Shown here: positions 6,509 through 14,164 of the stretch, piece after piece
Layout: every line of letters begins with the position of its first letter
Position numbering within the stretch: the stretch's first letter is position 1
Source: Erysipelothrix sp. UBA3377
GTDB taxonomy: Bacteria; Bacillota_I; Bacilli_A; Erysipelotrichales; Erysipelotrichaceae
Direction: 5' to 3'
NCBI GenBank assembly: GCA_002359085.1
Contig: DEQB01000044.1
Span: 9,680 to 23,881 of the forward strand
DNA: 14,202 nucleotides
Notes under the pieces: generated by a model
The model's input: the letters and a program-made list of their open reading frames with translations, nothing else
What the model was told of the DNA's origin: nothing
Databases searched by the model: none
Position numbers and translations under genes: made by a program

Positions 6509-8268
6509 TAGTATTCACCTCCCTCAACTAATTTTTCAAATTCAGATTCAATTGTCTTTGGGAGTGATTCAATCGTGGAAAGTGCTTCGTCACTCACATA
6601 TTTCATTCTTGAAATCAGATAGACTGATTCCATATTCATAATATCCGCAATATAAACATGATCACGGTTTAGGTAATCATTTGCTTGATGATAAAACTCA
6701 ATAATATTCGACAACATAATGGATTGTTTCTTAAATGAAGTATAGGTATCTTCATCTTGGAACGCATTTTGTTGTAAGAAGTCTTCACGAATCATACGTG
6801 CTACCTCTAATTTAAGAATATCTTGATCACTCAAGGTATCTCTACCGACCAATTGCACAATTTCTTCCAAACGACTTTCTTCTTTTAAGATGATCATCGC
6901 TTGTTGTCTGTTTCTAGAAATGTTACGTCCACCCAGTTTACGGATAAAACGTTCCAATGAATTCTGGTACAATGAATAACTTTCCAACCAATGAATGGCC
7001 GGGAAGTGTCGTTGATATGCAAGATCTGAGTCCAACGCCCAGAAAACTTTAACGATTCTTAAAGTTGCTTGTGTTACAGGCTCCGATAAGTCTCCACCCG
7101 CAGGTGAAACAGCACCAATCATGGTTACCGATCCAATATCTTTATCTTCACCCAAAGGTGTCACAACACCAGCTCTTTCATAAACTTCCGCAAGTCTTGA
7201 ATTCAAGTATGCGGGATACCCTTCATCTCCAGGCATTTCTTCCAAACGTCCACTCATTTCACGCAAAGCCTCAGCCCAGCGAGAAGTGGAGTCAGCCATC
7301 ATTGCCGCGTTATATCCCATATCTCTGAAGTATTCCGCAATGGTAATACCCGTATAGATGGATGCTTCACGTGCAGCAACCGGCATGTTGGAAGTATTCG
7401 CAACCAAGACTGTCTTATTCATTAAAGGCGCATTGTTGCGCGGATCATGGATGGCCGGAAACTCATTTAAAACATCTGTAATTTCGTTTCCACGTTCACC
7501 ACATGCTACATACACAACGATATCCGCATCTGACCACTTCGCAATTTGGTGTTGTACTACAGTTTTACCAGATCCAAAAGGTCCTGGTACTGCAGCAGTA
7601 CCCCCTTTAGCGACTGGGAAAAATGTATCCACAACTCTTTGTCCCGTAATCAACGGTTCTGTGGGTAAATGTTTCTTCAAATAAGGACGTGATCTACGAA
7701 CAGGCCAACGCGTCATCATTTGAATGTTGTGCGTTTTGCCATCATCGATTACAGCCACTGTATCTACTACAGTAAACTCACCCGACGCAATTTCTTTAAT
7801 CACACCACTGATGCCATGGGGCACCATAATAGAGTGTTTGATATGAAACTCATAAACATAACCCAAAATATCACCTTCAGAAACACTGTCGCCTACGGAT
7901 TTTGTTGCAGTGAATTCCCAAACTTTACTTGTATCTAAAGACTCAAGATGGAGTCCATGTTCTAAGTAGTTCCCAGATTTTTCAGCGTATGTATCCAAGT
8001 TACGCCCCACTCCGTCAATAATTTGAGACAGAATTCCGGGTCCCAACATAACACTCAATGGACGATATAAAGATACGACAGGTTCACCAATTTTAATACC
8101 TGAGGTTTCTTCATACACCTGAATCGACGCATCTTTCCCTCGTATTTCAATAATCTCACCTAATAATTTCTTATCCGAAACATGGACTGTATCATACAAG
8201 CGCGCCTGAGGTATATTTTCAGCGACGACTAAAGGTCCTGAAACTTTTGTTATTACACCATATGTCAT
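6508..8268 (-). CDS. ntpA: V-type ATPase catalytic subunit A
   Basis: A 586-residue catalytic subunit that hydrolyses (or makes) ATP in the peripheral head. Domain order is the N-terminal beta-barrel (about 1-75), the A-specific insertion (about 115-190, the non-homologous region that separates V/A-type from F-type beta), the nucleotide-binding domain, and a helical C-terminal domain. Walker A is GPFGSGKT (229-236, K235), and the catalytic glutamate lies in CGERGNE (about E258). RWAEALREMSGRLEEMPGDE is the family signature. No residue expected for catalysis is missing. The ATG has AGGAGGAAGATAA upstream, starting in the stop codon of ntpG; the gap is 11 nt, the widest in the operon. Confidence 0.97.
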   Translation of the reverse strand: MTYGVITKVSGPLVVAENIPQARLYDTVHVSDKKLLGEIIEIRGKDASIQVYEETSGIKIGEPVVSLYRPLSVMLGPGILSQIIDGVGRNLDTYAEKSGNYLEHGLHLESLDTSKVWEFTATKSVGDSVSEGDILGYVYEFHIKHSIMVPHGISGVIKEIASGEFTVVDTVAVIDDGKTHNIQMMTRWPVRRSRPYLKKHLPTEPLITGQRVVDTFFPVAKGGTAAVPGPFGSGKTVVQHQIAKWSDADIVVYVACGERGNEITDVLNEFPAIHDPRNNAPLMNKTVLVANTSNMPVAAREASIYTGITIAEYFRDMGYNAAMMADSTSRWAEALREMSGRLEEMPGDEGYPAYLNSRLAEVYERAGVVTPLGEDKDIGSVTMIGAVSPAGGDLSEPVTQATLRIVKVFWALDSDLAYQRHFPAIHWLESYSLYQNSLERFIRKLGGRNISRNRQQAMIILKEESRLEEIVQLVGRDTLSDQDILKLEVARMIREDFLQQNAFQDEDTYTSFKKQSIMLSNIIEFYHQANDYLNRDHVYIADIMNMESVYLISRMKYVSDEALSTIESLPKTIESEFEKLVEGGEY

Positions 8269-8279
8269 TTATCTTCCTC

Positions 8280-8582
8280 CTAACGTGTTTGAATTCCAAT
8301 TGATGATGCCAAAACATCTTTCAACCTTCTTTTCGCTAAATTACTGGTTGGATCATTACTATCAAAAAGTATGAAGGTAAGATTCCCCTGATAATCTGTA
8401 AAAAAAGATTTTTGTGCTTTATAAACATCATTACTCATATATGCGATTTCGATATGTTGAATGTTTAACTCACGAACCAATTTGGTCGCATCAAAATTCT
8501 CATTCAACACCTTAATTTCCATCCCAAAACTAGCCATCATTGGCTCTTTTTCATTGAATGATAAGTAAACAACATTAGGCAT
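8280..8582 (-). CDS. ntpG: V-type ATPase subunit F (NtpG, central stalk)
   Basis: A 100-residue protein in the place of the central-stalk F subunit (named NtpG in Enterococcus hirae), between C and A. The fold expected for F (alternating beta strands and helices, Rossmann-like) fits the sequence: MASFGMEIKVL near the start, IAYMSNDVY in the middle, LTFILFDSN late, then a basic C-terminal helix. Sequence signatures of this subunit are weak, so the call leans on length and position. F helps bind subunit D and can regulate ATPase activity. The ATG overlaps the end of ntpC by 8 nt, and GAGGG lies 6 nt upstream of it. Confidence 0.8.
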   Translation of the reverse strand: MPNVVYLSFNEKEPMMASFGMEIKVLNENFDATKLVRELNIQHIEIAYMSNDVYKAQKSFFTDYQGNLTFILFDSNDPTSNLAKRRLKDVLASSIGIQTR

Positions 8583-9204
8583 GGAAATCCCTCACAATCT
8601 TTTCCTCATCCACATTTAAGTAGATTGCTTTATTTTTAATTCTTAAATTATCTAAGAGAAGGTTATAAACAATTACTTTACCAACAATACCATCAAGTCC
8701 AATGGGTTTGTTGGCATCTGGTTTAAAACTTTCAAATAAGGTTTCATCCATCTTCTTGCGATAATCTTCAAGCTTGATATCTTTCATCGTTCTAAAATAA
8801 GGCGACTTAAACGCCAACTGTTTTACATCTTTTGCATTATCAAAGTCAAATTGAGGAATATTACCCACATGTTTTAAACTGGGTTTCTCATTTTTTCTCA
8901 AATAATACTCAATGCCATAGAAATCAAGCATCATGTTTGCATAACGCTTTGCCACGGAGGATTCATCATGATTCACAAACAATTCTAAAACTGCTGCGTC
9001 ATCCAAATCTTTTTCAACCATGACTTCTCGATAAAAAAGCATATCTAAAACTGAGGACGACACATCTTGACTTATTAATAAATCACGCATTGTTTTACGT
9101 TTTTCAGAAATAAGTGCATCCACATTATCCTCAATCTTAAGGTTTTCAAGTCCACCTAACAATTGCATGACTTGAACATTCAGTTGTAGGTAATCCCTAC
9201 TCAT
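8575..9204 (-). CDS. ntpC: Probable V-type ATPase subunit C/d, shortened (209 residues)
   Basis: The gene sits where ntpC lies in the Enterococcus operon, between E and F. Subunit C (d) is the funnel-shaped adaptor between the central stalk and the c-ring, usually about 330 residues of three-fold repeated helices; this protein has 209. The C-terminus, LLDNLRIKNKAIYLNVDEEKI (about 183-203), resembles the NLR-containing C-terminal helix of the vATP-synt_AC39 family. Other parts are helical but poorly recognisable. It might instead belong to the short DUF2764-like subunits seen in some bacterial V-ATPases. I chose the ATG at 9204, with GGTGAAGG upstream, over in-frame TTG/GTG codons slightly upstream. 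It overlaps ntpE by 8 nt. The annotation is therefore position-led. Confidence 0.65.
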   Translation of the reverse strand: MSRDYLQLNVQVMQLLGGLENLKIEDNVDALISEKRKTMRDLLISQDVSSSVLDMLFYREVMVEKDLDDAAVLELFVNHDESSVAKRYANMMLDFYGIEYYLRKNEKPSLKHVGNIPQFDFDNAKDVKQLAFKSPYFRTMKDIKLEDYRKKMDETLFESFKPDANKPIGLDGIVGKVIVYNLLLDNLRIKNKAIYLNVDEEKIVRDFHA

Positions 9205-9772
9205 GGCCTTCACCAAATAAATGAATCAGTGCAAGTTTAACAATGGTATCACGTTTATATTTAAACAAATATGAAAACTCACAGTCCACATCATAATCTT
9301 TGAAACGCAATAGAAAACCTGGTGACATTTCATCTATCTTTAGGACTTGATACTCCGTACCATGGGATGCTAAAACAGTTTCATAGTATTTAGGGTCTAC
9401 ACAGATTCTAGGCTTTTCGTTTCCATTTTCACGTTCTAAAACGCGATTAAGGGTAGCGATAAAGTCTTCATCCTTCATATTTTGAAGGCGTTGTAGACTT
9501 TCGTTCGCAACACGATCAACCAATTCATGTTTATATTTATCAATTTCTTTTTGTGCATCGAGTTGGAATCGTTTGACTTCGCGTCGGTACACATGACGTA
9601 CTTCTTCGTCTTGGTATTTTTCAATTTTTATTAAGCGTTGCTTTGCTTCATCCATCATTTCTTGATAGAGCGCTTCACCTTTTTGATTCGCTTTTTCAAT
9701 TTCTAGATTGTATGCGGCTTGTGTATCTTTTTTGATGGACTCAACAATGCTGTCAATTCCTTTATAACTCAT
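9197..9772 (-). CDS. ntpE: V-type ATPase subunit E (peripheral stalk)
   Basis: A 191-residue peripheral stalk subunit that pairs with the H/G-type subunit to hold the head still during rotation. The N-terminal half (about 1-95) is one long charged helix with a coiled-coil-like pattern (ESIKKDTQAAYNLEIEKANQ, then EMMDEAKQRLIKIEKY and VKRFQLDAQKEIDKYKHEL). The C-terminal half (about 100-191) is the globular head-binding domain. Its ATG overlaps the ntpK stop by one base (TAATG). Length is close to the usual 190-200. The 3' end overlaps ntpC. Position and shape support the call more than any single motif. Confidence 0.88.
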   Translation of the reverse strand: MSYKGIDSIVESIKKDTQAAYNLEIEKANQKGEALYQEMMDEAKQRLIKIEKYQDEEVRHVYRREVKRFQLDAQKEIDKYKHELVDRVANESLQRLQNMKDEDFIATLNRVLERENGNEKPRICVDPKYYETVLASHGTEYQVLKIDEMSPGFLLRFKDYDVDCEFSYLFKYKRDTIVKLALIHLFGEGHE

Positions 9773-10251
9773 TAAAATGGAACCTGATTCAATAGAATAA
9801 TTGAAGAAACAAACGCCAACAATGCATAAGTCTCAACCATAACCGCATAAATAATATTCTTTGTTGTTTCGTTTTCATTGCGTGCCAATAGTTGAATACC
9901 CGCCAACGCTACACGTGCCTGAGCAATCGCAGTTGGACCCCCAACGATGGTCATTGGTAATGTTGCGACAAGAATATACAAGCCTTCTTGAAGCCCCATT
10001 CCTACGTGTAAACGACTTAGAGTCATAATCGCAATAACAAATCCATATAATCCCTGTGATGCGGGCATCATTTGGAGTAGTAAACTCAATCCAAATTTCT
10101 CTGGTTCATCAACCAAAAGTCCTGTGGCTGCTTCACCTACCATACCGACTCCAACACCACTGTTATAACCAGGAATTGCTACTACAAGCGCCATTCCCAG
10201 TAAGGCAAAGATTAGGCCTCCATACTGTAATATAAAATCAAAAAATGTCAT
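9772..10251 (-). CDS. ntpK: V-type ATPase subunit K (16-kDa c-ring proteolipid), probably Na+-binding
   Basis: A 159-residue four-helix proteolipid made of two fused hairpins; copies form the rotating membrane ring. The second hairpin has the ion-carrying carboxylate in MVETYALL (E140). Residues matching the Na+ ligands of Enterococcus hirae NtpK by alignment are all present or conservatively replaced: S65 and Q66 in PASQGLYGF, Y69, Q111 in AIAQARVALAG, and E140 (E. hirae T64, Q65, Y68, Q110, E139). The first hairpin has no carboxylate, as in other V-type rings. Na+ as coupling ion is thus likely. The ATG lies 3 nt after the ntpI stop, with GAGGAGG inside ntpI. Confidence 0.95.
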   Translation of the reverse strand: MTFFDFILQYGGLIFALLGMALVVAIPGYNSGVGVGMVGEAATGLLVDEPEKFGLSLLLQMMPASQGLYGFVIAIMTLSRLHVGMGLQEGLYILVATLPMTIVGGPTAIAQARVALAGIQLLARNENETTKNIIYAVMVETYALLAFVSSIILLNQVPF

Positions 10252-10254
10252 ATC

Positions 10255-12180
10255 TTAATCCTCCTCTAATTCAATATAAGTTGGTTGTGCAATAAATTCA
10301 TTAAACGCGCGTCCACCACCCGTGAAGAATTTTCCAAAGAATTCAACATAAGTCAAACGTGCGGAGTGGACGTATGCACTCAATCCACTAATTAGTAAGT
10401 TAAATGTGTGTCCAAAAATAAATAGGCCTACACCAAAGATTACACCAATAACACCCATGCCAGAAACCATATCAACCATCATGTTGAATGCCATCCCAAT
10501 GGATGCACCCGATAAACCAAGTGCCATCAAACGTGAGTAAGAAACAATATCACCAACGTAATCCGTCATGCCATATAAGCCATAAAGACCCGAAGCAAGT
10601 TTACCCGGCGCTGTTTTAGCATCCCGGCCATTGGTTAGTACAATGCCAATCATTCCGATAACCATGACGATTAGTAAGGGTGTTGTATAGGGTTTAACCA
10701 AATCAATAAACATGAGTGATACAAGACCTATTGCCCCACCCACTGCCATATACCAAAATATGACATCAAAAAGTACATATCGAAGATTGTTATTCTTAAT
10801 ATGAATATAACCCTTAACTGCCAGACCATAGAATAAATGGAATATCCCAAAGCCCAACGACATCACCAATACTGTATTAAAATCTTGATTGATATCTACT
10901 ACAGGCGTTAATGGAATCATACCCCCAAAGAACGATCCATAAATCAATCCCCAAAAGACCGTAAATGCACCCACATACATCAGAAGACGAATCATATTTT
11001 TGGTGCCTTCTTTAAAGTTTAAGAACCTTTGGGCCAAATACATTACCAAACTCATAATCAATCCATACCCTACATCCGCCAACATCATTCCAAAGAAGAA
11101 TGCATAGAAAGGCGCAAAAATTGGGGTTGGATCCAATTCATTATAACGAGGTTGCGAATACATTTTTGTGATGGGCTCAAACGCTTGCACAAATTTATTG
11201 TTTTTCAATTTAATTGGAATTTCTAATGAATCAGATGGTGCAGGATTCATGGATAAATCAAATATGCCCGCAGTCGATTCAGCAATCACATTCTTAAATT
11301 CCGCTTCAGACGCCGTATATACCCATCCTTTAATATAGGTTACATGTCTTGAAGTCAAAAACTTGCTGCGCATGGATTCACGCAACGCTTCATTTCTTAA
11401 GGCTTCAAAGTGTGCCTGTAAGATTTCTTGATATAATCCCAAACGTGATAAACGATCATTAATATTCAATCGTTTGTCCAATGCTTGGGTCAAAAACATG
11501 CGCATGGTACTGAGTTCTTTTTCAATTTGTAAAGAAATTGATGAACGAGACTCCATTTCACACTTCTCAACCAAAACAGAAACTTTGTCATGATACATGG
11601 GTATGGGTAACACCACAAAAATTGAATCATGTTTCTCGTTGGGACGTTGGTACATGAAGTATATGTCCTTCAATTCTTTTAAGTTTTCAACCAACTCTTC
11701 AACCATTTCTTTTGGTACCGTCCCAATAATGGGTTTAACACCCTCTAGTTTTTGTAGAGATTCATTTGAGAATGATTCTTCTTCCCATGGAATATAAATC
11801 TCATAATTTTCAACCATATGTCGGTTACTTTCATAATATTCTGCATACATATCCAGAATATTATCCAAGTCAGTATCCCCAACAATTTGATCTAACTCAT
11901 TGTAGTTCATAGTCTTCAAACTCAAATTCTCAAAAATTTGACCTTTATTACCTTCACTTTTTTTAATTTCAGCAAGACGCTTTAAAATAGACTGAATGTG
12001 GTTTTGTTTGTCCGAGTTATCTTCGAAATCATATTCGCTTTCAACTTCATAGAAACCCTCAATCTCAGGCATCGCTTCCCTAAACATTACATTTCTATAA
12101 CGTTGTAACGCAACAAGCAATGAATCCAAGTCATCGTTACGCACAAATAAGTCAAATTCACTCATTTTAACGATCGCCAT
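10255..12180 (-). CDS. ntpI: V-type ATPase subunit I (membrane a-subunit homologue)
   Basis: A 641-residue subunit providing the stator half-channels beside the c-ring. The N-terminal half (about 1-335) is soluble, helical and anchors the peripheral stalks; the C-terminal half carries about seven or eight membrane segments beginning near PIFAPFYAFFFGMMLADVGYG (quoted in part). Two arginines expected near the ion path are seen: about R550 in SYSRLMALGLSGAS and about R608 in HSARLTYVEFFGKFF. The ending GGGRAFNEF is typical of the family. Length is normal. The ATG has GGAGGTGATGGATT upstream and overlaps ntpF by 14 nt. Confidence 0.95.
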   Translation of the reverse strand: MAIVKMSEFDLFVRNDDLDSLLVALQRYRNVMFREAMPEIEGFYEVESEYDFEDNSDKQNHIQSILKRLAEIKKSEGNKGQIFENLSLKTMNYNELDQIVGDTDLDNILDMYAEYYESNRHMVENYEIYIPWEEESFSNESLQKLEGVKPIIGTVPKEMVEELVENLKELKDIYFMYQRPNEKHDSIFVVLPIPMYHDKVSVLVEKCEMESRSSISLQIEKELSTMRMFLTQALDKRLNINDRLSRLGLYQEILQAHFEALRNEALRESMRSKFLTSRHVTYIKGWVYTASEAEFKNVIAESTAGIFDLSMNPAPSDSLEIPIKLKNNKFVQAFEPITKMYSQPRYNELDPTPIFAPFYAFFFGMMLADVGYGLIMSLVMYLAQRFLNFKEGTKNMIRLLMYVGAFTVFWGLIYGSFFGGMIPLTPVVDINQDFNTVLVMSLGFGIFHLFYGLAVKGYIHIKNNNLRYVLFDVIFWYMAVGGAIGLVSLMFIDLVKPYTTPLLIVMVIGMIGIVLTNGRDAKTAPGKLASGLYGLYGMTDYVGDIVSYSRLMALGLSGASIGMAFNMMVDMVSGMGVIGVIFGVGLFIFGHTFNLLISGLSAYVHSARLTYVEFFGKFFTGGGRAFNEFIAQPTYIELEED

Positions 12181-12487
12181 AATCCATCACCTCCGATATA
12201 ATTTTTTCTAATACGTGTTTATGATTCTTTTCATACTGTTCACTTACCACTTCAATTTCTGCATCTTTATTTGCATAAATTTTTACGCGTTCTTGATCAG
12301 CTTTATCAAGCGCATCCTGAGTGTTTTCATCATGCTGATGTTCATTATCACGCATTAAAACAGCAATCTCTTGCTGAGCCTTTGTGCGATACTCACTCAC
12401 GATGTGTTCTTTTTTAGTGGGAAGATTTGTTTCTTCTTCCAAGATTTCTTTTTCTAATTCAAGAATCTTTTCAAATATATCATTCAA
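12167..12487 (-). CDS. ntpF: V-type ATPase subunit H/G-like peripheral stalk protein (NtpF)
   Basis: About 106 residues, almost wholly charged helix (EKILELEKEILEEETNLP, then KAQQEIAVLMRDNEHQ and later KDAEIEVVSEQYEKN), the expected form of the peripheral-stalk partner of subunit E, called NtpF in Enterococcus hirae and subunit H in archaea. Low-complexity coiled coils have few signatures, so position before ntpI decides the name. There is no in-frame ATG: a strong AAGGAGG (12496-12502) lies 8 nt before TTG (12487) and 5 nt before GTG (12490); I choose TTG on spacing, with GTG the alternative. A longer frame from a TTG at 12511 would start upstream of the ribosome binding site and is rejected. 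The start lies inside the end of the tetR gene. Confidence 0.8.
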   Translation of the reverse strand: MNDIFEKILELEKEILEEETNLPTKKEHIVSEYRTKAQQEIAVLMRDNEHQHDENTQDALDKADQERVKIYANKDAEIEVVSEQYEKNHKHVLEKIISEVMDYGDR

Positions 12488-13109
12488 CACTATCGCCTCC
12501 TTCTTTTTCAAAATGTATCAACAATCTCGCCCCTTTGATTTTAAGGGTACCATGTGGAAGATTTAAAGATTGTTCTATAATCATGATGACCAAATCACGG
12601 TTTAGTTCACGATAACGCGTTAAACCGAAAATACCTTCCATTGTCATCACAATCATCTGCTTTGGATATTTTAAATCCAAAATTCCCTCATCTTCACCTT
12701 GTTTCACAATACCATTGAGAATGTCATCAATTCTCTCAAGATAAACACGATGAAAAACCTCAGCAAATATAGAGTTATCACTCCACGTTAACGATGTCTG
12801 TGTCTTTGTATAAGGGTGTATGTCATAGTACGCATCCATCAACAATAAAAGTCGCTCGTAGAAATCATAGGTATTTTCTTCCATTTTTGATTCCAATCGA
12901 TCGACATGCAATGTACAGACATATTCAGCAACACTCTCTAAAATCTCATCTTTCGAATCGAAGTAATAATAAACCAAACCTTTTGCAACACCTGAAGATT
13001 TTGCAATTTGAGAAACCGTCGTTTTTTCATATCCCTGAGATGCAAATAAATCCAATGCATGCTCTACCAATAGATTTTTACGGACAGCTTGTTCCTTATT
13101 ATATGTCAT
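12480..13109 (-). CDS. TetR/AcrR-family transcriptional regulator, first gene of the V-ATPase operon
   Basis: A 209-residue TetR-family repressor. The N-terminal helix-turn-helix is clear: EHALDLFASQGYEKTTVSQI (16-35), then AKSSGVAKGLVYYYFDSKDE (36-55), matching the usual TxxxIAxxxGVxxGxxYxYFxxKxxL pattern. The rest is a helical ligand/dimerisation domain without recognisable identity, so the inducer is unknown. The ATG has AGGAG about 6 nt upstream. It is preceded by an extended -10 promoter and a perfect inverted repeat that overlaps it, so autoregulation is likely. Its last codons hold the AAGGAGG site and the start of ntpF, so the regulator and the ATPase genes share one mRNA. The stop is TGA. 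Confidence 0.92.
   Translation of the reverse strand: MTYNKEQAVRKNLLVEHALDLFASQGYEKTTVSQIAKSSGVAKGLVYYYFDSKDEILESVAEYVCTLHVDRLESKMEENTYDFYERLLLLMDAYYDIHPYTKTQTSLTWSDNSIFAEVFHRVYLERIDDILNGIVKQGEDEGILDLKYPKQMIVMTMEGIFGLTRYRELNRDLVIMIIEQSLNLPHGTLKIKGARLLIHFEKEGGDSVE
12496..12502 (-). promoter_or_regulatory. Ribosome binding site of ntpF inside tetR
   Basis: AAGGAGG on the minus strand is a near-perfect Shine-Dalgarno sequence, encoding tetR residues near the C-terminus. It decides the ntpF start as TTG (8 nt spacing) or GTG (5 nt). The only ATG nearby, at 12481-12483, is out of frame. Confidence 0.7.
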
Positions 13110-13130
13110 ATTAATCTCCTATTCTTAGAT

Positions 13131-13160
13131 AGTATAACAAATAAATTGACCGCTAGTCAA
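13131..13160 (-). promoter_or_regulatory. Promoter of the tetR-ntp operon
   Basis: On the minus strand a -35 of TTGACT (13155-13160) and a -10 of TATACT (13131-13136) are 18 bp apart; TGT before the -10 makes it an extended -10 element. The -10 ends 21 nt before the tetR ATG. No other promoter-like sequence was noticed between tetR and ntpD, so this probably drives the whole ATPase operon. Confidence 0.7.
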
Positions 13161-13165
13161 TTTAT
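13141..13165. promoter_or_regulatory. Candidate TetR operator (perfect 10-bp inverted repeat)
   Basis: ATAAATTGAC and GTCAATTTAT are perfect complementary arms separated by the 5-bp spacer CGCTA. The core TTGAC-n5-GTCAA is like many TetR-family operators. It covers the -35 hexamer and most of the -35/-10 spacer of the tetR-ntp promoter, so bound repressor would exclude RNA polymerase. Confidence 0.75.
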
Positions 13166-13200
13166 ATAAACAATCCCTTAAAAATAAGTTAATGATTGAA

Positions 13201-13884
13201 TTAAACATATCCAAACATGATCAAACCCACTGTATTGATCGCAAAATTCGCAAACATATGGACCAACCAAGAATTATAGATATTGCCATTACGATCATTT
13301 AACGCATTAAAAATTAAACCCCCAATAAATAATCCCAACATCACCAACACAAACAAACCAATCTCAAACCACGTCCCAATTATAGCAACGTGATAGATCG
13401 CAAATAGAAACGCACTCAATACACTGGAAGCAATCCCAAACCCAACGTTTTTAAGTCCTAAAAACAGAAATCCTCTGAAGAAATATTCCTCCAAAAGCGA
13501 GTTAAACAAAGCAATATATAACGCTACCCATATAAAATTTTGATCATTTACTTTCAAATTTTCGCCCAATATAACTCTAATTTTATCCAAATCAAGTTGA
13601 AGTTCAAATATGAAATAAGCAATCATAATAACACCATATATAATCACACCCAAACCCAAAGAAAACCAGAGTTGTTTTCTAGACTCGACACGAAAGAATT
13701 TCGTAAATTCAAAACCTCTTGTCTTATTAATATATATAAACGGTATCACTAAAAACAGAACTATTTTAATCATCGACTTAACATAAAAAGCCGGTTGAAT
13801 GATCGCATCAACCACAAACATCATCGCAATCATTACGACACTGATCTGTACTATTTGTGTACGCGTCTTTTTCAAATCATGCAT
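13201..13884 (-). CDS. CPBP-family intramembrane glutamic endopeptidase (CAAX protease/Abi family)
   Basis: A 227-residue protein with about six to eight hydrophobic segments. It carries all three family motifs: EEYFFRG (132-138, with the EExxxR glutamates E132/E133 and R137), FAIYH (161-165, FxxxH), and HMFAN (209-213, HxxxN). These residues make the active site of intramembrane proteases related to Rce1; bacterial members serve in bacteriocin self-immunity or signalling, but most have no assigned substrate. Here no bacteriocin gene is nearby, so the role is unknown. The ATG follows GGGAG with 7 nt spacing. A TATAAT with TGA in front lies at 13911-13916. No clear terminator separates it from tetR; a weak stem without a T-run follows, so some read-through into the ATPase operon cannot be excluded. 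Confidence 0.88.
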   Translation of the reverse strand: MHDLKKTRTQIVQISVVMIAMMFVVDAIIQPAFYVKSMIKIVLFLVIPFIYINKTRGFEFTKFFRVESRKQLWFSLGLGVIIYGVIMIAYFIFELQLDLDKIRVILGENLKVNDQNFIWVALYIALFNSLLEEYFFRGFLFLGLKNVGFGIASSVLSAFLFAIYHVAIIGTWFEIGLFVLVMLGLFIGGLIFNALNDRNGNIYNSWLVHMFANFAINTVGLIMFGYV

Positions 13885-13910
13885 GAAAGGACTCCCTTCT
13901 ATTTATTAAA

Positions 13911-13919
13911 ATTATATCA
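13911..13919 (-). promoter_or_regulatory. Extended -10 promoter of the CPBP protease gene
   Basis: On the minus strand TGA followed by TATAAT makes a perfect extended -10 element, 26 nt before the ATG. The hexamer 17 bp upstream (AAACAA) is a poor -35. The remaining divergent intergenic sequence up to the tRNA promoter shows nothing else I can name. Confidence 0.5.
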
Positions 13920-14021
13920 CGAACGAAAAGAAATTGTTTCCCGATATTTGAGTCCTTGAAACACACTCATTCGATACTCTATAGGTTACATCAAGTTTGT
14001 TTTGATTTTACCAAATTAATG

Positions 14022-14050
14022 TTGACAATAAAGATTTACAGTGGTATATT
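14022..14050 (+). promoter_or_regulatory. Strong promoter of the tRNA cluster
   Basis: A perfect -35 TTGACA (14022-14027), a 17-bp spacer and -10 TATATT (14045-14050) preceded by TGG (extended -10). The -10 ends 19 nt before the tRNA-Ile gene, as expected for stable RNA. Confidence 0.85.
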
Positions 14051-14069
14051 ATTAAAGCAGTTACGGGAT

Positions 14070-14146
<77 letters not shown>

Positions 14147-14164
14147 TTGATTTTTACTGCTAAT

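Noticed and set aside
1023..12482. Mollicutes genetic code (TGA as Trp)
   Set aside because: mupG, ntpB and tetR end at TGA at the expected protein ends and tryptophans are encoded by TGG, so the standard bacterial code holds.
13166..13200. Possible terminator after the CPBP protease gene (CAATC pairing with GATTG)
   Set aside because: The stem is short and interrupted and is not followed by a T-run, so it is not a convincing intrinsic terminator.
1302..13752. Many plus-strand open frames of 60-108 codons across the window
   Set aside because: They lie antisense to well-supported minus-strand genes, have no recognisable protein motifs and poor ribosome binding sites. They are shadows of coding sequence.
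13981..14015. Hairpin ATCAA/TTGAT followed by TTTT in the intergenic region before the tRNA promoter
   Set aside because: A 5-bp AT-rich stem is too weak to be a terminator and no plus-strand gene precedes it in the window.
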